Origin: Blattamonas nauphoetae
Lineage: Eukaryota; Preaxostyla; Oxymonadida
Length of the DNA stretch: 64,000 nt
NCBI GenBank assembly: GCA_033064195.1
Contig: JARBJD010000120.1
Location: 124,001-188,000, forward strand
Reading direction: 5' to 3'
The notes beneath the pieces were generated by a model. The model saw only the letters and a program-made list of their open reading frames with translations. It was not told the DNA's origin and searched no databases. Below, one piece after another: positions 1 to 12,385 of this stretch (its first letter is position 1; every line of letters begins with the position of its first letter). Both the position numbers and the translations under genes were made by a program.

Positions 1-1386
1 GCCTGGAGAATGATCGTCGATCTCGCTGAAGAGTATGGATATGCCGACTCGGGAGAGACAATCACACTCTGCGATAAAAAAGAAATATGGTTGTTAGATA
101 TCATTGGACGTGGTCCAGACCGTAAAGGACTATTGTGGGTTGCAATCCATCTTCCAGACGGGACAGTTGCTGAACATTCGAACCATCCTCGAACACACTC
201 CATCTCTGAACTGATCAAGGCTGGCGTCGAAGTTGAATATCGTTCCGATCTGATTGAAGAATGTGTTCGGATTGGTCTCCTCACGGAAACTGTTCCTTTT
301 GAGGAATTTGATTGGCAGGAGGCTGTTCATGGGGAAGTTCTGTGGAGACGCCGATACGGGGAAGCTAGGACAGTTTCATTCTTCAATGCCACAGTTGGAA
401 ATGGAGGTGTGTGTGAGGAGTCTTATATTCTTATTCTCAACTTTCTTTCACTTTTTTGAGGATCATCGTGTTCATCATTCTTGATGTTCATACCCATTTC
501 AGTTCTTGGCTCCTCTTTCACCGACTATCTTCATGGCAGCTCAACCGAGTCCCCACCCCAACTATTCTACACCCCGTCCTCCAAGATCTCCCTCACGCAA
601 ATGTTCTCGTTGATGTCCGACCATCTCGAAGGCTCCTCTTTCGATCCTCGAAATGACGTCGGAGCTGGCCCGTATCATTCTCCGCATCGTGTGCCTCCAT
701 ACACATGGACGTATGGAGAGCATTCATATGTGAATGAGAGGACAGTGTCCACACCACAGACAGGCTGGGTGTTTGTTGCGCAGTGTCGGGACGATGTTGA
801 TGATGCGTTGGGAGGGATGTTATGGTTTGCTGTGGATGACGCTGGATTGGCTGTGTTTGTCCCGCATTATTCAACAGCCACAGCTATCAGCAAATGCGTT
901 CAACGCACGCCAACCCAGAATTCGCAAAAATTCTCGTTCAACTCTCTCTTCTGGGTTTCTGCAATGCTCAATACACATGTTTATCAAAATTTCCTCCATA
1001 TCAACCCGGAAATTCAAGAAAAACGAAGTTCTATTCAAACAACACTTGTGTCTGAATGGAAGAAAGCAGACAAAGTTGCTCAGACCATAGCGGCACGAGA
1101 TGGTCCTGCAGCAAAGTCGTATGTGACGCAGGTGTCGATCAAGTGGGAGGATGACCTACTCAAGCAGTGGATGGAGCTATACACAACGATCTTCCCGAGG
1201 TTCCAGCAAGGAATGAGGAAAAAGTTTGTGGGAAAGAAACTGCCGGAAATTGAAAGGTTTCCGTATCAAAACAAGTATTATGAACGAATTGTGAAGGAGA
1301 CAGGCGACAAATATCTCGTCCCGACTCAGAAAACGACAGCAAATGGAAAGGAACTCGATCCTCTCTCCCAATTGAAATATGTGTAG
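1..1386 (+). CDS. Peptidase family C69 dipeptidase, 5' partial
   Basis: This is the C-terminal two thirds of a C69 (dipeptidase A-like, Ntn-hydrolase) peptidase, which cleaves dipeptides. The frame is open to the window edge, so the true start and the N-terminal catalytic Cys lie outside. Exon 1 ends at 406 after family-typical text (WLLDIIGRGP, LLWVAIHLPDG, then an SNHPR/HSISEL stretch). A GT-AG intron covers 407-502, and exon 2 resumes in phase and carries the conserved SLMSDHLEGSSFD and GAGPYHSPHR region. The C-terminal part (YQNKYYERI) also fits the family. The ATG at position 10 is internal, not the start. Family membership is recognised from these motifs; the exact substrate is unknown. 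Confidence 0.85.
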
Positions 1387-1604
1387 TTTTACATGTCCTG
1401 TGCATTTATGACGCGATTTTCTTCCTTTCTCTGTGAGTTTTCTTAGTTTGCCCGATCACTTCACCAAAACTGTTTCTTTTTGCCAAAAGTGGTTTTGAAA
1501 AAGGAAATTAGTAAAGTTTGAATTTCTTGTCGGAGATTTTTAATGCCCCTCGTCATAAAACTGGGCCTTTCTCCAATCGTGAATCTGTTTGGGCCGATCG
1601 ACCA

Positions 1605-2837
1605 ATGACGAACTCAAAATTCGAGTATGTGAAGAAATTTGAACAACGTATGCCACCCACGATCATAACGTTTCTTTTCTCCCAACAGATGATGAAATTA
1701 TCCCGAATATGTTCATTCTCGTCCGTGTGGATGGACACGGGTTCACAACGTCTTCCCTTCTCTCCTTTGGACTTTTCTTTCTTTATTTTCCAGATTCTGT
1801 GATAGACACAACTTTGTAAAGCCTAATGATGAGCGAGCATTGAATTTGATGAACGATGCAGCTCGAAAAGTTGCTGAACAATTCTCAGAGATCATTCTAG
1901 CATATGGACAAAGCGATGAATACTCTTTCGTCTTTCCTCCTTCAGCCAAGTGCTATAACCGTCGTGCCTCGTTTGTTTCAGTGTTTTGATTCACATATCA
2001 AGAAAACTCTCCTCATTAATTTCTGCCGCTTTTACCGCTAACTATGTTCACTCATGGCCTCTATTCTTCCCCACATCGCCCCTTCCGCTTGATCAACCTC
2101 CTCCATACTTTGATGGCCGAGCAGTGGCCTACCCATCAATTGAAGTCATACGCGATTATTTGTCTTGGCGACAATGTGACTGTCACATCAACAATCTCTA
2201 CAATACCACATTCTGGGTTCTTGTGGATGCAATCAATGCCTTTCTCCAAACTAGCTCCGAACAACCCTTAACATCTGAGGAAAGAAAGAACTCCCCACGA
2301 ATCAGCGAATTATTCATCAACCGTCAATGGAAATATATTCTAAAGTCAGACCCTGTTCTTCCCACACAATCCTCGAACAAACCGAAGCGAATGTTACAGG
2401 AGGATGAAGTCGAGCTGATTCTTCGTGTCCTTGGATTTGATGGAAGCCTGAAAGGGGAAGGAACATCAGAAGAGCAGGACGAACTTCGAAATATTGTTGA
2501 AATGTCGCGGTCGCAAGGGTCCACAACAGGCTTCAAGAATGAAATACTCTTCAGGTTGGGACAGAACTACAATTCAATGCCAGCCATGTTCAGGAAAGGA
2601 ACACTCATTGCGCGTGTTCGAAAGGAGACTGTTCTGAGTGCACCAACAGCCGAAGAACAAGATACCAAACAAGAAGAACGAAAGCACAACAAGAAACAGG
2701 ATTCGACAGAATTGGTCCAGTTTCACGAAGATATCATCAAAGATCACTTCTGGAACGCTCATCCCGAGCTTTTGGGAGTGTTTCAGAATGGAATTCCAGA
2801 TCCATTCCAAACAAACAGTCTTCGTTCCAAGGCATGA
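1605..2837 (+). CDS. THG1: tRNA-His guanylyltransferase (Thg1), 4 exons
   Basis: Thg1 adds G-1 to tRNA-His in a 3'-5' polymerase reaction using two metal ions held by carboxylates. Exons 1605-1647, 1689-1740, 1794-1970 and 2003-2837 join in phase to give 368 aa. The N-terminus reads MTNSKFEYVKKFEQ, followed by VRVDGHGFCDRHNF (first metal Asp), YGQSDEYSFVF (second metal Asp) and the RRASKLSSLISAAF stretch, all hallmarks of the family. HINNLYNTTFW and, near the end, HEDIIKDHFWNAHPELL are also standard. A poorly conserved insertion of about 100 residues (about 2240-2520) separates the NLYNTTFW motif from the Thg1C region (NYNSMPAMFRKGTL), making the protein longer than usual. Introns are 32-53 nt. 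Confidence 0.93.
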
Positions 2838-3182
2838 TCCAGATTCTTAAAGTGGTTCAAATTGAGTTGAGAATGCCTCAGACAGAAGCGTATGGCACAT
2901 CATGGCTCTGGTCCAACACTTCCAGATGAATCACGAGAAAGGGAGTACAAATATCAATTTTGAAGCCACAAAACAAAGGGTGTTGAAATGTTGTTTGTTG
3001 GTGAAGCGGATGAAAGAATGAAAAGTGTGGAGTGGGGGTAATTCGAGTTCCGAATTCACTTCAAGAGTCTTCCTAATATATCAAGAACGCATTACAATCA
3101 ACCACAGTGTCAACGTCTTTTCTGTTCTTGTTTTGACCAGAAACATCAGTGGGTACAGAAATAATGAAATGGAGCGTTGTCA
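2838..3182. other. Intergenic region between convergent Thg1 and SCAR genes
   Basis: A 345-bp gap between the 3' ends of the Thg1 (plus) and SCAR (minus) genes. I see no supported gene, repeat or RNA here; it is presumably the two 3' untranslated regions. Confidence 0.5.
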
Positions 3183-4663
3183 TTAGAAGTCTGAATCCGA
3201 TGACGAAGATGAACTGCTCGATCCAACCACAGCTTTCCGAATCATCTGAGCTCGCTTCATCATGTCCGAAATAAGCTTCCCCTCACCTTGATCGGTGGTT
3301 GGTTTATCAGCTAGCTTCATGTCACTTGTTGATGTGAGTTTCATGCCCTTTTGAATCATCGACAACATCTGTGAACGTGGATCCGCTGGGACGACCTTCT
3401 CTTTGGGAGCCATTGGATCAGCCTTCTTCAAATTCGTCCCCATTTTAATCTGATCCATAAGTGACATTCTTGGTGCTGCTAATGGTGCTGCATCGCCTCC
3501 TCCCATCGAAGGAACGAATGGAGGAGGTGGCGGCACGTCTCCATCGATGCCAGGAGGTGGGGGAGGAATGCCTCCATCAAAGCCCATCGGCGGTGGTGGA
3601 GGAACATCCCCGCCACCAAATCCGAATGGAGGAGGTGGTGGAAGATCGGACGGCTGTTCGAATTGTGGGGGTGGCGGGATCGTTGGCGGGAATTGTGGGG
3701 GTGGCGGTGGGACAGTACCTCCCAAGTTGAGAGGGGGTGGTGGAGGGACATTTCCGTCTTGTACCATTGGCGGGGGAGGAGGGACGAGACCTGGGGCTGA
3801 TGGTGGAGGTGGAGGGATGGTGGGAGCTGGAGGAGACCCATATCCACCATCAGACGAGGGCGGAGGAGGGGGTGGCAGAGATGATGGGGCTCCATCGATT
3901 GTCGAAGGGGGAGGAGGCGGAGCTGGCCCTTTCTTTTGGGATTGTTGTTTTTGGAGGGCTCGACGAGTGCTTGCCTCAGCTTCCATGTTTTGACGTTCAA
4001 TCCAGTCGCGCATAAAGAAGCCTGGATCGGTGTATTTTTTGCTCAGGGAACGAGGAAATGTGGGCGGGAGGACGTGTGCTGGTAAACCTTGGATGATACC
4101 GTCCAGACGAGAGAAATCTGGTGGAGGTTCACATGCATCAAAAAGAGCTTTGGTGTCGGCAGACATTTCATTCGGTGAGAGAAGTTCTGAGAACTTTGAT
4201 CGTGTCAATCCAATGTGATAGGCTGAAGAGAGGAAAATATCACTAAGCAAGAGAAAAACGGAGGGCGTATCGAGCAGTTGCTAAATCAGTCGAAAGAATT
4301 CGTTTCTGGATTGTTGGTAGCTCAGTTTTAAGTTTTTCGACTTTCGAGAGTTGGGTATTCAACCTAGACTGGAGATCAGATGCTTGGCGTGTGATAGCAT
4401 CACATTCAGATTTCTATAGGAACAGGATAACAGTGAGGAGTGAGGTGATGACATACAAAACGTTGCGAGATTGTTTTCATTTGGACGAGAAAAGATGCCA
4501 ATTCAGTGGCGTGAATACTTTTTGTGCGAGTTGTCTTTCCTTCATTGATGAACCTTTCGTCAAAATACTTCAGTCCAACAGCAGCTGGACCACGAGGAAT
4601 GAAGGTTGCCGAAAGAGAAGTCATGATATGAATGGAGGGTCCGATCAATTCGAGTTCACTCAT
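3183..4663 (-). CDS. SCAR/WAVE-like actin nucleation-promoting factor
   Basis: Three exons (4663-4457, 4413-4260, 4222-3183) join in phase to 466 aa. The N-terminal half resembles the SCAR/WAVE homology domain: an LNTQLSKVEKLKTELP helix region and DPGFFMRDWIE, which matches the conserved 'DPSYFFDLW' position. A long polyproline tract (PPPPP blocks interrupted by G/D/S, about 3480-3920) follows, the usual profilin/SH3 ligand. Near the C-terminus are two WH2-like segments (LMDQIKMGTNLKKADP and SQMLSMIQKGMKLTS), a connector helix (MMKRAQMIRKAV) and an acidic Ser/Asp tail. This is the VCA order that activates the Arp2/3 complex. The introns are 43 and 37 nt. The start ATG at 4663 lies 92 bp inside the longest reading of the divergent homeodomain frame. 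Confidence 0.82.
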
Positions 4664-4754
4664 AAACCTTCCTCCACTTGTTGAACGTTTTTTTCATCAA
4701 TATGATTTCATTGGCTCTAACTTCTCGGTGTCAGGCATTGTACCCGCTCTAAGA

Positions 4755-5444
4755 ATGGTTAGATCTTTTTATCATTTTTCTGCACCAATGAGTATAAATC
4801 CCGCTTCACATCCTTTCGGGACTGATGCATCTGTGCCTACTTATTTATTGGAGAATTCTGCCAAGAAAAAACGATGGAAACCAACGAAAGAACACACCAC
4901 CACATTAACACAATTTTACCTTGAGCACAAAGGTAAAATGACACCTGAAGACGTTCACTCTCTCGCATCATCACTTGGAACAACCGATGATCGTATACGT
5001 ACTTGGTTCGTCAACCACCGGACACAGTTAAAGCCGCTTCTGGATCCATCCCTTTCAAGCAGACAGAATCCCACCCAGTCTGCCGAGATTAGTCCCGGTG
5101 AGACCTCATCGTTTTCTCTTTCGGCTAGTGATCTTCCACACGATCCATCATTCTTTCAAGCCCAAAAGATGTCCATTCAGTTCGGTGCTCACCAACCACC
5201 GCTTTTCTCATCCCCCTGCCCAAATGTATCATCTCCTGAGATTTCAGTCCCACATCCACAGTATGGTGGTATATTCTCATCCGTGGATAGGGCTGAACTA
5301 AACCGCTCAGACATACCCGAAAGTTCAGAGGCCAGAGCCCCTGTTGTTTCTCTCTCTCCTCTTTCTTCTGCTGTTAATTTTCACACTGGCGGGGACGATT
5401 CGTTTTTGGCTAATGACAGTGACAATTTCTTCTCCTGTTATTAG
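4755..5444 (+). CDS. Homeodomain transcription factor
   Basis: A single-exon frame of 229 aa from the ATG at 4755. An earlier in-frame ATG at 4632 would overlap the SCAR start on the other strand, and 4788 is a third option. A homeodomain occupies about 4860-5045: a basic arm KKKRWKPTKEH, then TPEDVHSLASSLGTTDD, and a recognition helix RIRTWFVNHRTQLK that keeps the W-F-x-N-x-R signature (W48, F49, N51, R53). The remainder is Ser/Pro-rich and looks disordered. It presumably binds DNA in the nucleus; targets are unknown. It is head-to-head with SCAR/WAVE, so the two may share a short promoter. Confidence 0.82.
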   Translation: MVRSFYHFSAPMSINPASHPFGTDASVPTYLLENSAKKKRWKPTKEHTTTLTQFYLEHKGKMTPEDVHSLASSLGTTDDRIRTWFVNHRTQLKPLLDPSLSSRQNPTQSAEISPGETSSFSLSASDLPHDPSFFQAQKMSIQFGAHQPPLFSSPCPNVSSPEISVPHPQYGGIFSSVDRAELNRSDIPESSEARAPVVSLSPLSSAVNFHTGGDDSFLANDSDNFFSCY

Positions 5445-5731
5445 CCCGTTATGCGTTTGATTTTTTCTTACTCTTCAACTGGCAACCCTTCTTTGAAATA
5501 GGATTTCTGTTTTTCTGCCACATTTTTCCCGCAATATCACATCTTTCCGATATATTTCGGGATTTATTACGGTTTTCTTCTTGAGAACTAGCTGGAAAAC
5601 GGCACTTTTCTTAACCGTTTTGTTGGGTGGGAACGGATGTTTCGGATCAATCTCGAACGTTTTTCTGAAAGTCAGAGAATCACACGTACGAATGGTATCC
5701 TAAAGAAGAAGAAGAACTCGTGGGAATTCAA

Positions 5732-8700
5732 TTAAAACAAAGCCTCGTCGATCTCCCTCACATCCTCCTCCGAAGTCGCTCCCATCTCCACAGGTTCCAC
5801 GCCATACACTCGAACAAACTCAAGAAGCGACTTTTTCTCATAAAATGGGCCCAACGGATGTCCCAAAACAAAAGATGGAACCAGCATGTCCTGCCCAGTC
5901 AAACTGCACTCGTTCTGAACGAGACACCACACACACGTCTGCAGCACTCCGCCCAGAGCGAGTGGCGGATACAGCGGTGTTTGTTTCCGTTTGTGTTTGG
6001 GCGAGCTCTTCTTGCTGTCCGACCCAGGCTCGCTTTTCACATCGCGAGAAGCGGTTGCGGGAGTGTTGTTGTTTTCGTCAGATTTTGTGTCTTTCTCGTT
6101 CTGCTGAGAAGGAACTTCGCCACGCATGATTCGCATTGCTTGTTTCGCCTCGCTCTCGTTCTTAAATTGGACGAACGCTGCCTTCCTTCCTTCGGTCTCC
6201 TCGTCCCTCCAAAGGATGGATTCCGTAACGAGTGGGGAGAGTGAGTTGGTGAGTGTGGATGGAGGAAGAGACGACGGAATATTTTTGACTTTGATTCGAG
6301 TTCTGGAGACATACGACGAAGGAATATCGACATTCTGCGAACCAAACATGTCGTCGTCATCGCCCCGTTCCTCCCACGACCTCCCTCCCCCCTTCCACAA
6401 CCCATTCCACTCGACATGGTTGCATTCAGCGTGAAATCGGAGGAGGCGTGACGTGTGGCCAATATAGATCGCTTCTGTGATGTCGACCCATCCTTCGCTC
6501 GCCAACCACTCACACCAGTCTGCCTCCTTCTCGCTCCTCTTGTCTCGTTTGTGTCCGATCTTCAGTTCAGGTCGTCGTTGGCGCTGTCCCTCTGCCACTC
6601 CGCGTAGGCAACGACCCCACTCGCTCATGTGCAGCATGATCTGCTCGTCGTCGTGAACATCCACCCACAATCGCATCCATCTCACCCCACAACCTGTTTG
6701 AACGGCCCAATTTTTGATTGTTCGGCTTCCTGAGGCAAGCCAGACAGCATCGCCGCAGAGGACAGACACGGCTGAGATGAGAGAGGAGAGGGGTTGGGGA
6801 GGGTCAGGCTCAGGTTGGGCGATGGTTCGTTTCTTCTTCTTATCGTCTTTGGAACTGCCTGTTTTGGTGTCCTTCCTTGCTTCACGCCATCTCCGCTCCT
6901 CTTTCCGTCTCTTCGTCTCTTCGCTTCCCCACCACTTCATCCAATCGGCCAGCGGTGTCAAAACATTCTTTTTGATCTCCTTCCGAATCCACTCTCGTTT
7001 GTCGCGTGTTGGGATGGCTGAGGAAGGAAGATTCAGAAACGCCGATGTTCCAAGTGATGTGAGTGAGCAGACGAGAGAAAGGAGTGTTCCATAGAAAGTC
7101 GCGTCGAACGAAGAATACGACATCTCTGTTGCCAGAAGAGGCGACGTCGTGAACGAGGTCTCTCCGCGGATGGTCGACAGAAGAATGCAGATCAAACTTG
7201 TCTGAACCAGCTCGAGTCGATAATGGATTGGACAGTCACTTGTGGACGAGAGGAAGTTGAGACAGGACGAGAGGAGAGGGGTGAACGGGATGGTCATCAG
7301 AGTGGACAGTGCGGAGTACACGAGAGAGGCGCTTGGGAGGGAGAGGGATGGGAGGGGCTGGAGGATGCTGTAGTTGAGGGGGTCGTGTCGTCGGATGTTG
7401 GTTAAGGGCGACAGGAAAGGGGAGAGGGAGGAGAGAGAGACAGACGAGGAGAAGGCAGGTGAATGGCCCAAAACTGCTCCTTTCGCGTCGATCGACTGGC
7501 ACAGAATGGAAAGGCCGTTCACACACTCGCTGAGAAGAGAGCAGACAACTTCCCACATCAGCAGTGTTGCTTGATCTCCGTTCTTCTTGTCCTCGTCTTC
7601 ACAGGTGGTGCGAGATTCGTTCGTTGAACGGTCTCTCTCCTCCTTCGCATCGTCCTCTGCCCACGCTGTGAGTGTGCTGAGAATCGATGTGCCATTTCCA
7701 ATCCACGACCAGAGCGATTGTGCTGCTTCATCAGCCATTGACTCGCCCCAATTCGGATGACCCTGCAGGATCAGGAGAGATGCTGTTGACGCGATTGCAA
7801 TCTGAGACGCAGCGATGGCTGCCTGTCTTTCCTCGACGTGTGTCTGGAATGGATGTGGGATGGATGGGAGGGCGTCGGTGGAGGGAAGGGGAGGTGGAGA
7901 GTAGCGTGATGGGCCGAGTGAGGGTGGGATGAGGTTGAAAGTGGCAGATGATGGTGAGATGAACGATGAGGTGTTCATGAAGCTTGGTGTTTGGAGGATG
8001 GATGAAGAATTAATTGAAAACACGAAGTTTGTGTCGTCTGAATCGTCTTCCAACGGATTGCTCATTCCAAACAGTTTCTTCCGCTCTCGTCTCTGAGACT
8101 CGCCTTGTCCCCATCTCTTCACTCTTCCCCACACTCTCCCAACGACCCTCTGCATCCACTCCACACGCTGCGACCGCACTCTCCCATTCACATCACATCC
8201 CTCGCTCAGCACTCGCTGGATCTGCTCTGATTCGGATGAGAGGAAGGCGAGGCGGGTCAGACGACTGGCTGATTGGGCAGGTGTGACTGGAGAGGAAGGC
8301 GGAGGACGTTTTCTCGCCTTTGGGGGTGTCCTTCGTTTGCTCTTTTGGTGTTCACGAATCCGCTGTTCTTCCTCTTTTTTGAATTGCTCGTTGGCTTCGT
8401 CGTTCTTTTCCTCGTCACCCCCGTCGGCCAGTTCCTTCTCGACTCGTTCTTCGACGTACTTCACAACACGTTCGTGATGCTCTCGATCATATTCTACACG
8501 ACGATCAAGCGAGGAAATGATGTTTGGGGACGAGGAGAGGGTGGAAACGACGAGTGAGAGGAGGGAGACAGGGAACGGGAGAGTTTGGGTTTGATCTGAC
8601 ATGATGGTGGAGTTGATGGTGATAAAGGAAGAATCTGAGAGTTGATCGAGTTTCCTTTCCTCCTCCTTCCTTTTTTCTTCCTCAGCCTGCGTCATAATAA

Positions 8701-10848
8701 GGGCCTGCGACCACAACGAGAATAAAAGTGCTGTTTGTTCATCGTTCTCAGAATCGGTTTGTTTTGGTCTTTTATGGCCGTCCCTCTTTCGAATCTTTTT
8801 CATTTCGCGTTTGAGCCAGTGTAACACCTTCTCCTCCATCCATGGGCCCAAAGTGTCACCCACAAACTTTGTCGGAGAAATAAGAAACTGATGGGTGATA
8901 AAGCAACGGTATCCAAGCGAGATTTCTTGTGGTACAATGTGTGTGATCTCAGAAGAGGATTGGGATTGGGAGGAAGCAAGTGAAAAGTAATTTGGGGATG
9001 AATGAGTTGAAAATGCGAATGGTGGGTATACAGGACGATGTGTTGACGCAAAAATGGGATGAGAGAAAATGGGTGAAGTGCCGTTGACGTGGTGCCTGGG
9101 TGTTGTGGGTGTATGAGGGAGACTGAGGTGAAGGAGATACGAAGGAATTCCAAAATTGTTCCCCGGCGATGGAGGAACAAATGTGGAAGAATGGGTGATG
9201 GATGATGAATTACGAATGGAGTCTGGCGACATTTTGTTTGCCTCTTCATCAAAATTGTCAATAGTCACCATTTGTCGGGACGAATCGAATCGATGGCTCC
9301 TCGCTGGGCCTGCAGACGATGCTGCGGACAAGTGTTGTCGGGAATATGTTGGGAAAAATGAGGCAGCATCAGGCTGAGAATCGATCGATCGGAATCCTCC
9401 AATTCCATCGAGGCCCAGAACGGAATTCTGCCAGACAGTGTCCGATGATTGGCTAGAGTCCCGAAAGACAACGGTTGAACTATTGCTGTTATAATGGGAT
9501 GCTTCTTCTCCTGAAAGTGAATCACACAAGGCTGTTTGGTTTCTTGGTGTCGGTTTGGTGGAGGTTGTTTGGATTGAATCCCATTCATCTCGACTCAATA
9601 AAAGATCGTCACTTCCTCGGAAATGGTGATGGTAAGCCTCCAGAAGAGCTGACTGAGCGTTGATTCTTTTGGTTTCATTCGGTTCAAGAAGACTTTTGAG
9701 GAGAGAGAGTGTGGATGGTGAACATTTTGGGTCCTGTAATGTTATAGTTGGGCTATATCCTTCAGGATATGGTAAACTAAGCATTTGATACAAAAAATTA
9801 GTAGAAAGATGAAAAATCATGAAGAAAGGAACAAGATACCGACCAGCGAGAAGTTCGTACAGAATCACTCCAACAGACCAACAATCAACAACAGATGAAT
9901 ATGTTTTGCTCATTTGCGTGAGTTCTGGAGCCTAGATGGAGAGGAGGGTGCGTTTTGAGAAGAGACAATGTCAGGTTCAGAAAACAATCGATTCAGACCA
10001 TATACACGGGCGTTCTAACATCAAAAAGATTAACAAGAAAATAAGAAATCAAACCCACAGAACGTCATTGATTGTGTTGCCTTTATCTTCATGAGCCCAA
10101 AGTCAGCAATTTTCAGACACACTTTCCCAGTTACTTCGTCTTGATGTGCAATAATATTTCCAGGCTTGATATCACTGATGAGTTAAGAACGAGAAAACAG
10201 TGTACCGATGGATGCTATCGTGCGAATGGAGGATGGAGAGGCCTGACACTGAAGAGTTGAGAAAAGTCACGAAAAGCACACAGATCTGAAATACTATCTT
10301 GAGGGCCGTTCTCTCAGGGACAATATTGCCTGGTGCACAAACTTTCCTCAGGTCCTAACGAAATGAACCCATTTAGATGGAGAGAAAAAAGCGAACTGAG
10401 AGAGATGCGAGTTCCATGACAATGATTGAATAGTCGTCTTCGATAATGGTCTTAAAGACTTTGATGAGATTCTGAGATGAAATTTTCTTCCTGTGGGGAC
10501 ATTGAGAAATGGATTTGGACAGACTGACGAAAGAAAGGCCCAGCAAAACAATCACCAACACTTGTTCGTTCTGTAAACAGAAGTTTAGCTGCACAGCGTC
10601 GTTCATTGTAATCAACTGCAAAAACACTATGCAAATTTGAAGAAAAAAATGCGGTCTATACTGCCCAAAAGCTCCTCGAGCTTGATAATACGGATTGATA
10701 GAAATACTGTGATGATGAATAATGAAAACAAACAGATCAGTGATGGATTCTGGGAAGAGAGATGAAAATGTGAAAAATATACTTTCAATGAATGTTTAGC
10801 CAGTGTATCTACATCAGAAAGAAAGGCGGACATCAATGATCTACCCAT
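5732..10848 (-). CDS. Multidomain Ser/Thr protein kinase with U-box-like modules and RRM
   Basis: The catalytic domain is spread over many short exons (about 10700-9600) and then one long exon runs 9776-5732. Spliced motifs are ARGAFGHVFAV (Gly loop), CAAKLLF (ATP Lys), IHRDIKPGNI (catalytic Asp), IADFGLM (DFG), FCGTPVYMAPE (activation segment) and DCWSVGVILYELLAG, so the kinase looks active, in the CAMK/ULK/NEK style. The first coding exon is uncertain; the ATG at 10848 is the best candidate, but I could not phase exon 1 with exon 2 cleanly. C-terminal to the kinase come a Ser/Thr-rich linker, a U-box-like module (YRCFITHQFLISP..LGPWMEEKVLHWL, about 8800-8930), a long helical and Ser-rich region, an RRM (RNP2 IKVKNIP, RNP1 KAAFVQF, about 6130-6320) and a second U-box-like module (CSLTGQDMLVPSF..LGPFYEKK, about 5790-5900). 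Confidence 0.75.
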
Positions 10849-11384
10849 GAGAAAAAGATGTGAGACATTGTCAAACTGTGGACATGAATACCCGACAATC
10901 TATCAAGAGATACGTCAAAAACAAAGTAGACGAGATTGATATGGGGAAATATAGATAGAAATGACACTGATTAAAACTCGCGGCAAACGAGTCGAAGAGT
11001 CTCGATCAAAACACATGCTAGCCAACAAAAAGTCATCTATTTCCAGAGTTTCTGCTCAATGTGCCTCCTCTCTCGTTTGGGAACCAGAAACATAGCTTGT
11101 GTGTGAAAGGCCTGCATTTGAGAAAGCAAATCATTGGAATACTGAGTTCCAAGTCAAAATATCGACTCCAATATCTACTGAAACATACTGAAAGTGTCAT
11201 CTCTACCGTGGACAGTGATGTTTCTCATTATTTCGAAGTGTGACTTGGCGAAACACTTTTCAATGGTGTCCGATCAGTTTCACCAATTTTTGCGCAAGCT
11301 TTGTGCAATTTTCCTCGAATAAATCAACTCTAAACGAGCATTCTATCTCTTATTTTGTCAGTCTTTCCTCAACTCTATTGAATT
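10849..11384. other. Divergent intergenic region
   Basis: This 536-bp region separates the minus-strand kinase gene from the plus-strand gene starting at 11385. It must hold both promoters. I see no recognisable gene, repeat or RNA. Confidence 0.4.
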
Positions 11385-12236
11385 ATGACGACACTTGATT
11401 TCTCAAAAACAGCTGTCCGGATTAGCTACGCCAATATTGCATCTGGTCTTTCGACCCTTTCTCTTCATATATCTGTAGATCTTGCTGATTCTGTCTCATT
11501 GATCTTCGGAGTTGACAGTGATTTCTGTCAGCACACTCTAAAAAACAGCGCCGAGTTCTTTGATGTATGTTGTGTTCTCGCTCCTCATTTGCCACTTTTT
11601 TTGTCATAAAAGTTCCGATTTACCAGAGATGAACCTCGAATCAAGAGTATGGCTGAACGAATCCAAGGAATTGATGAGATTGAAGACTTTGTCTCTCCGA
11701 TTGTCATGTCTGCATTGCCTGTCATCAAAACAAACTGTACGAAGTATATTTTCCTCATGTTGATAGTGAGTGCAATTGTTAATGAGGTGGAAACGTTCTT
11801 AAATGGAAGAACACGTTCTCACGTCTGTTCACTTTCACTCAGCATTTTATTGTTTCATTTAGGAAGAAGCTCTTAGTGCTCTCAAACAAGAAGAGAAGAA
11901 GGTTATTTTCATCATCTTTACCTTTCTTAGATTGAGGATGACTTCCAACTGCGAAAACAACAAGAAAACCAGCAACATAAACAAATGATCCAGAAATTAG
12001 TTGCCAAATCCCAACCACTTTCTAAAAAGGTTATCATCCCTCGGACAGACTCGCTCTCCGAAACACGCTCGATAGGTTCATTCAATTCGCGCGATTCTGT
12101 TCGATCAGAGAAGATCCATCAGCAAGCTAACAACGAAATTGACGGCGATGATCACATACCCGAAGATGGGCATCTGTCGCCGAAGTATGAGTTTCAGGAT
12201 GGACAGGATGATGAGAATGGTGACGCTGAGTCCTAA
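11385..12236 (+). CDS. Unrecognised 225-aa protein with coiled-coil middle, 4 exons
   Basis: Exons 11385-11564, 11613-11765, 11863-11901 and 11931-12236 are each in phase and have good GT/AG borders, which strongly supports a real gene. I do not recognise the family. The N-terminal 110 residues look globular (SLIFGVDSDFCQH; FRFTRDEPRIKSMAERIQG). A Glu/Lys/Gln-rich helix follows (EEALSALKQEEKK, QLRKQQENQQHKQ), probably coiled coil, and the tail is acidic and Ser-rich. The third exon is only 39 nt. No catalytic motif was seen. Confidence 0.7.
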
Positions 12237-12385
12237 CTCTTTTTTCTCTGTATATCACTTCATAATCTTTATTTCATGATGTGAAACTTACCTAGCTGAT
12301 GTATTTAAGCAATGAAATTCTCTTTGTGATTCCTCACCACTTTCGTTTTGGGCTGGTTCTGTACTTACTCGATAGCTATGAGAGT

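Noticed and set aside
3547-3993. Gly-rich open frame on the plus strand
   Set aside because: It is the antisense of the SCAR polyproline tract (CCN codons read as GGN) and has no independent support.
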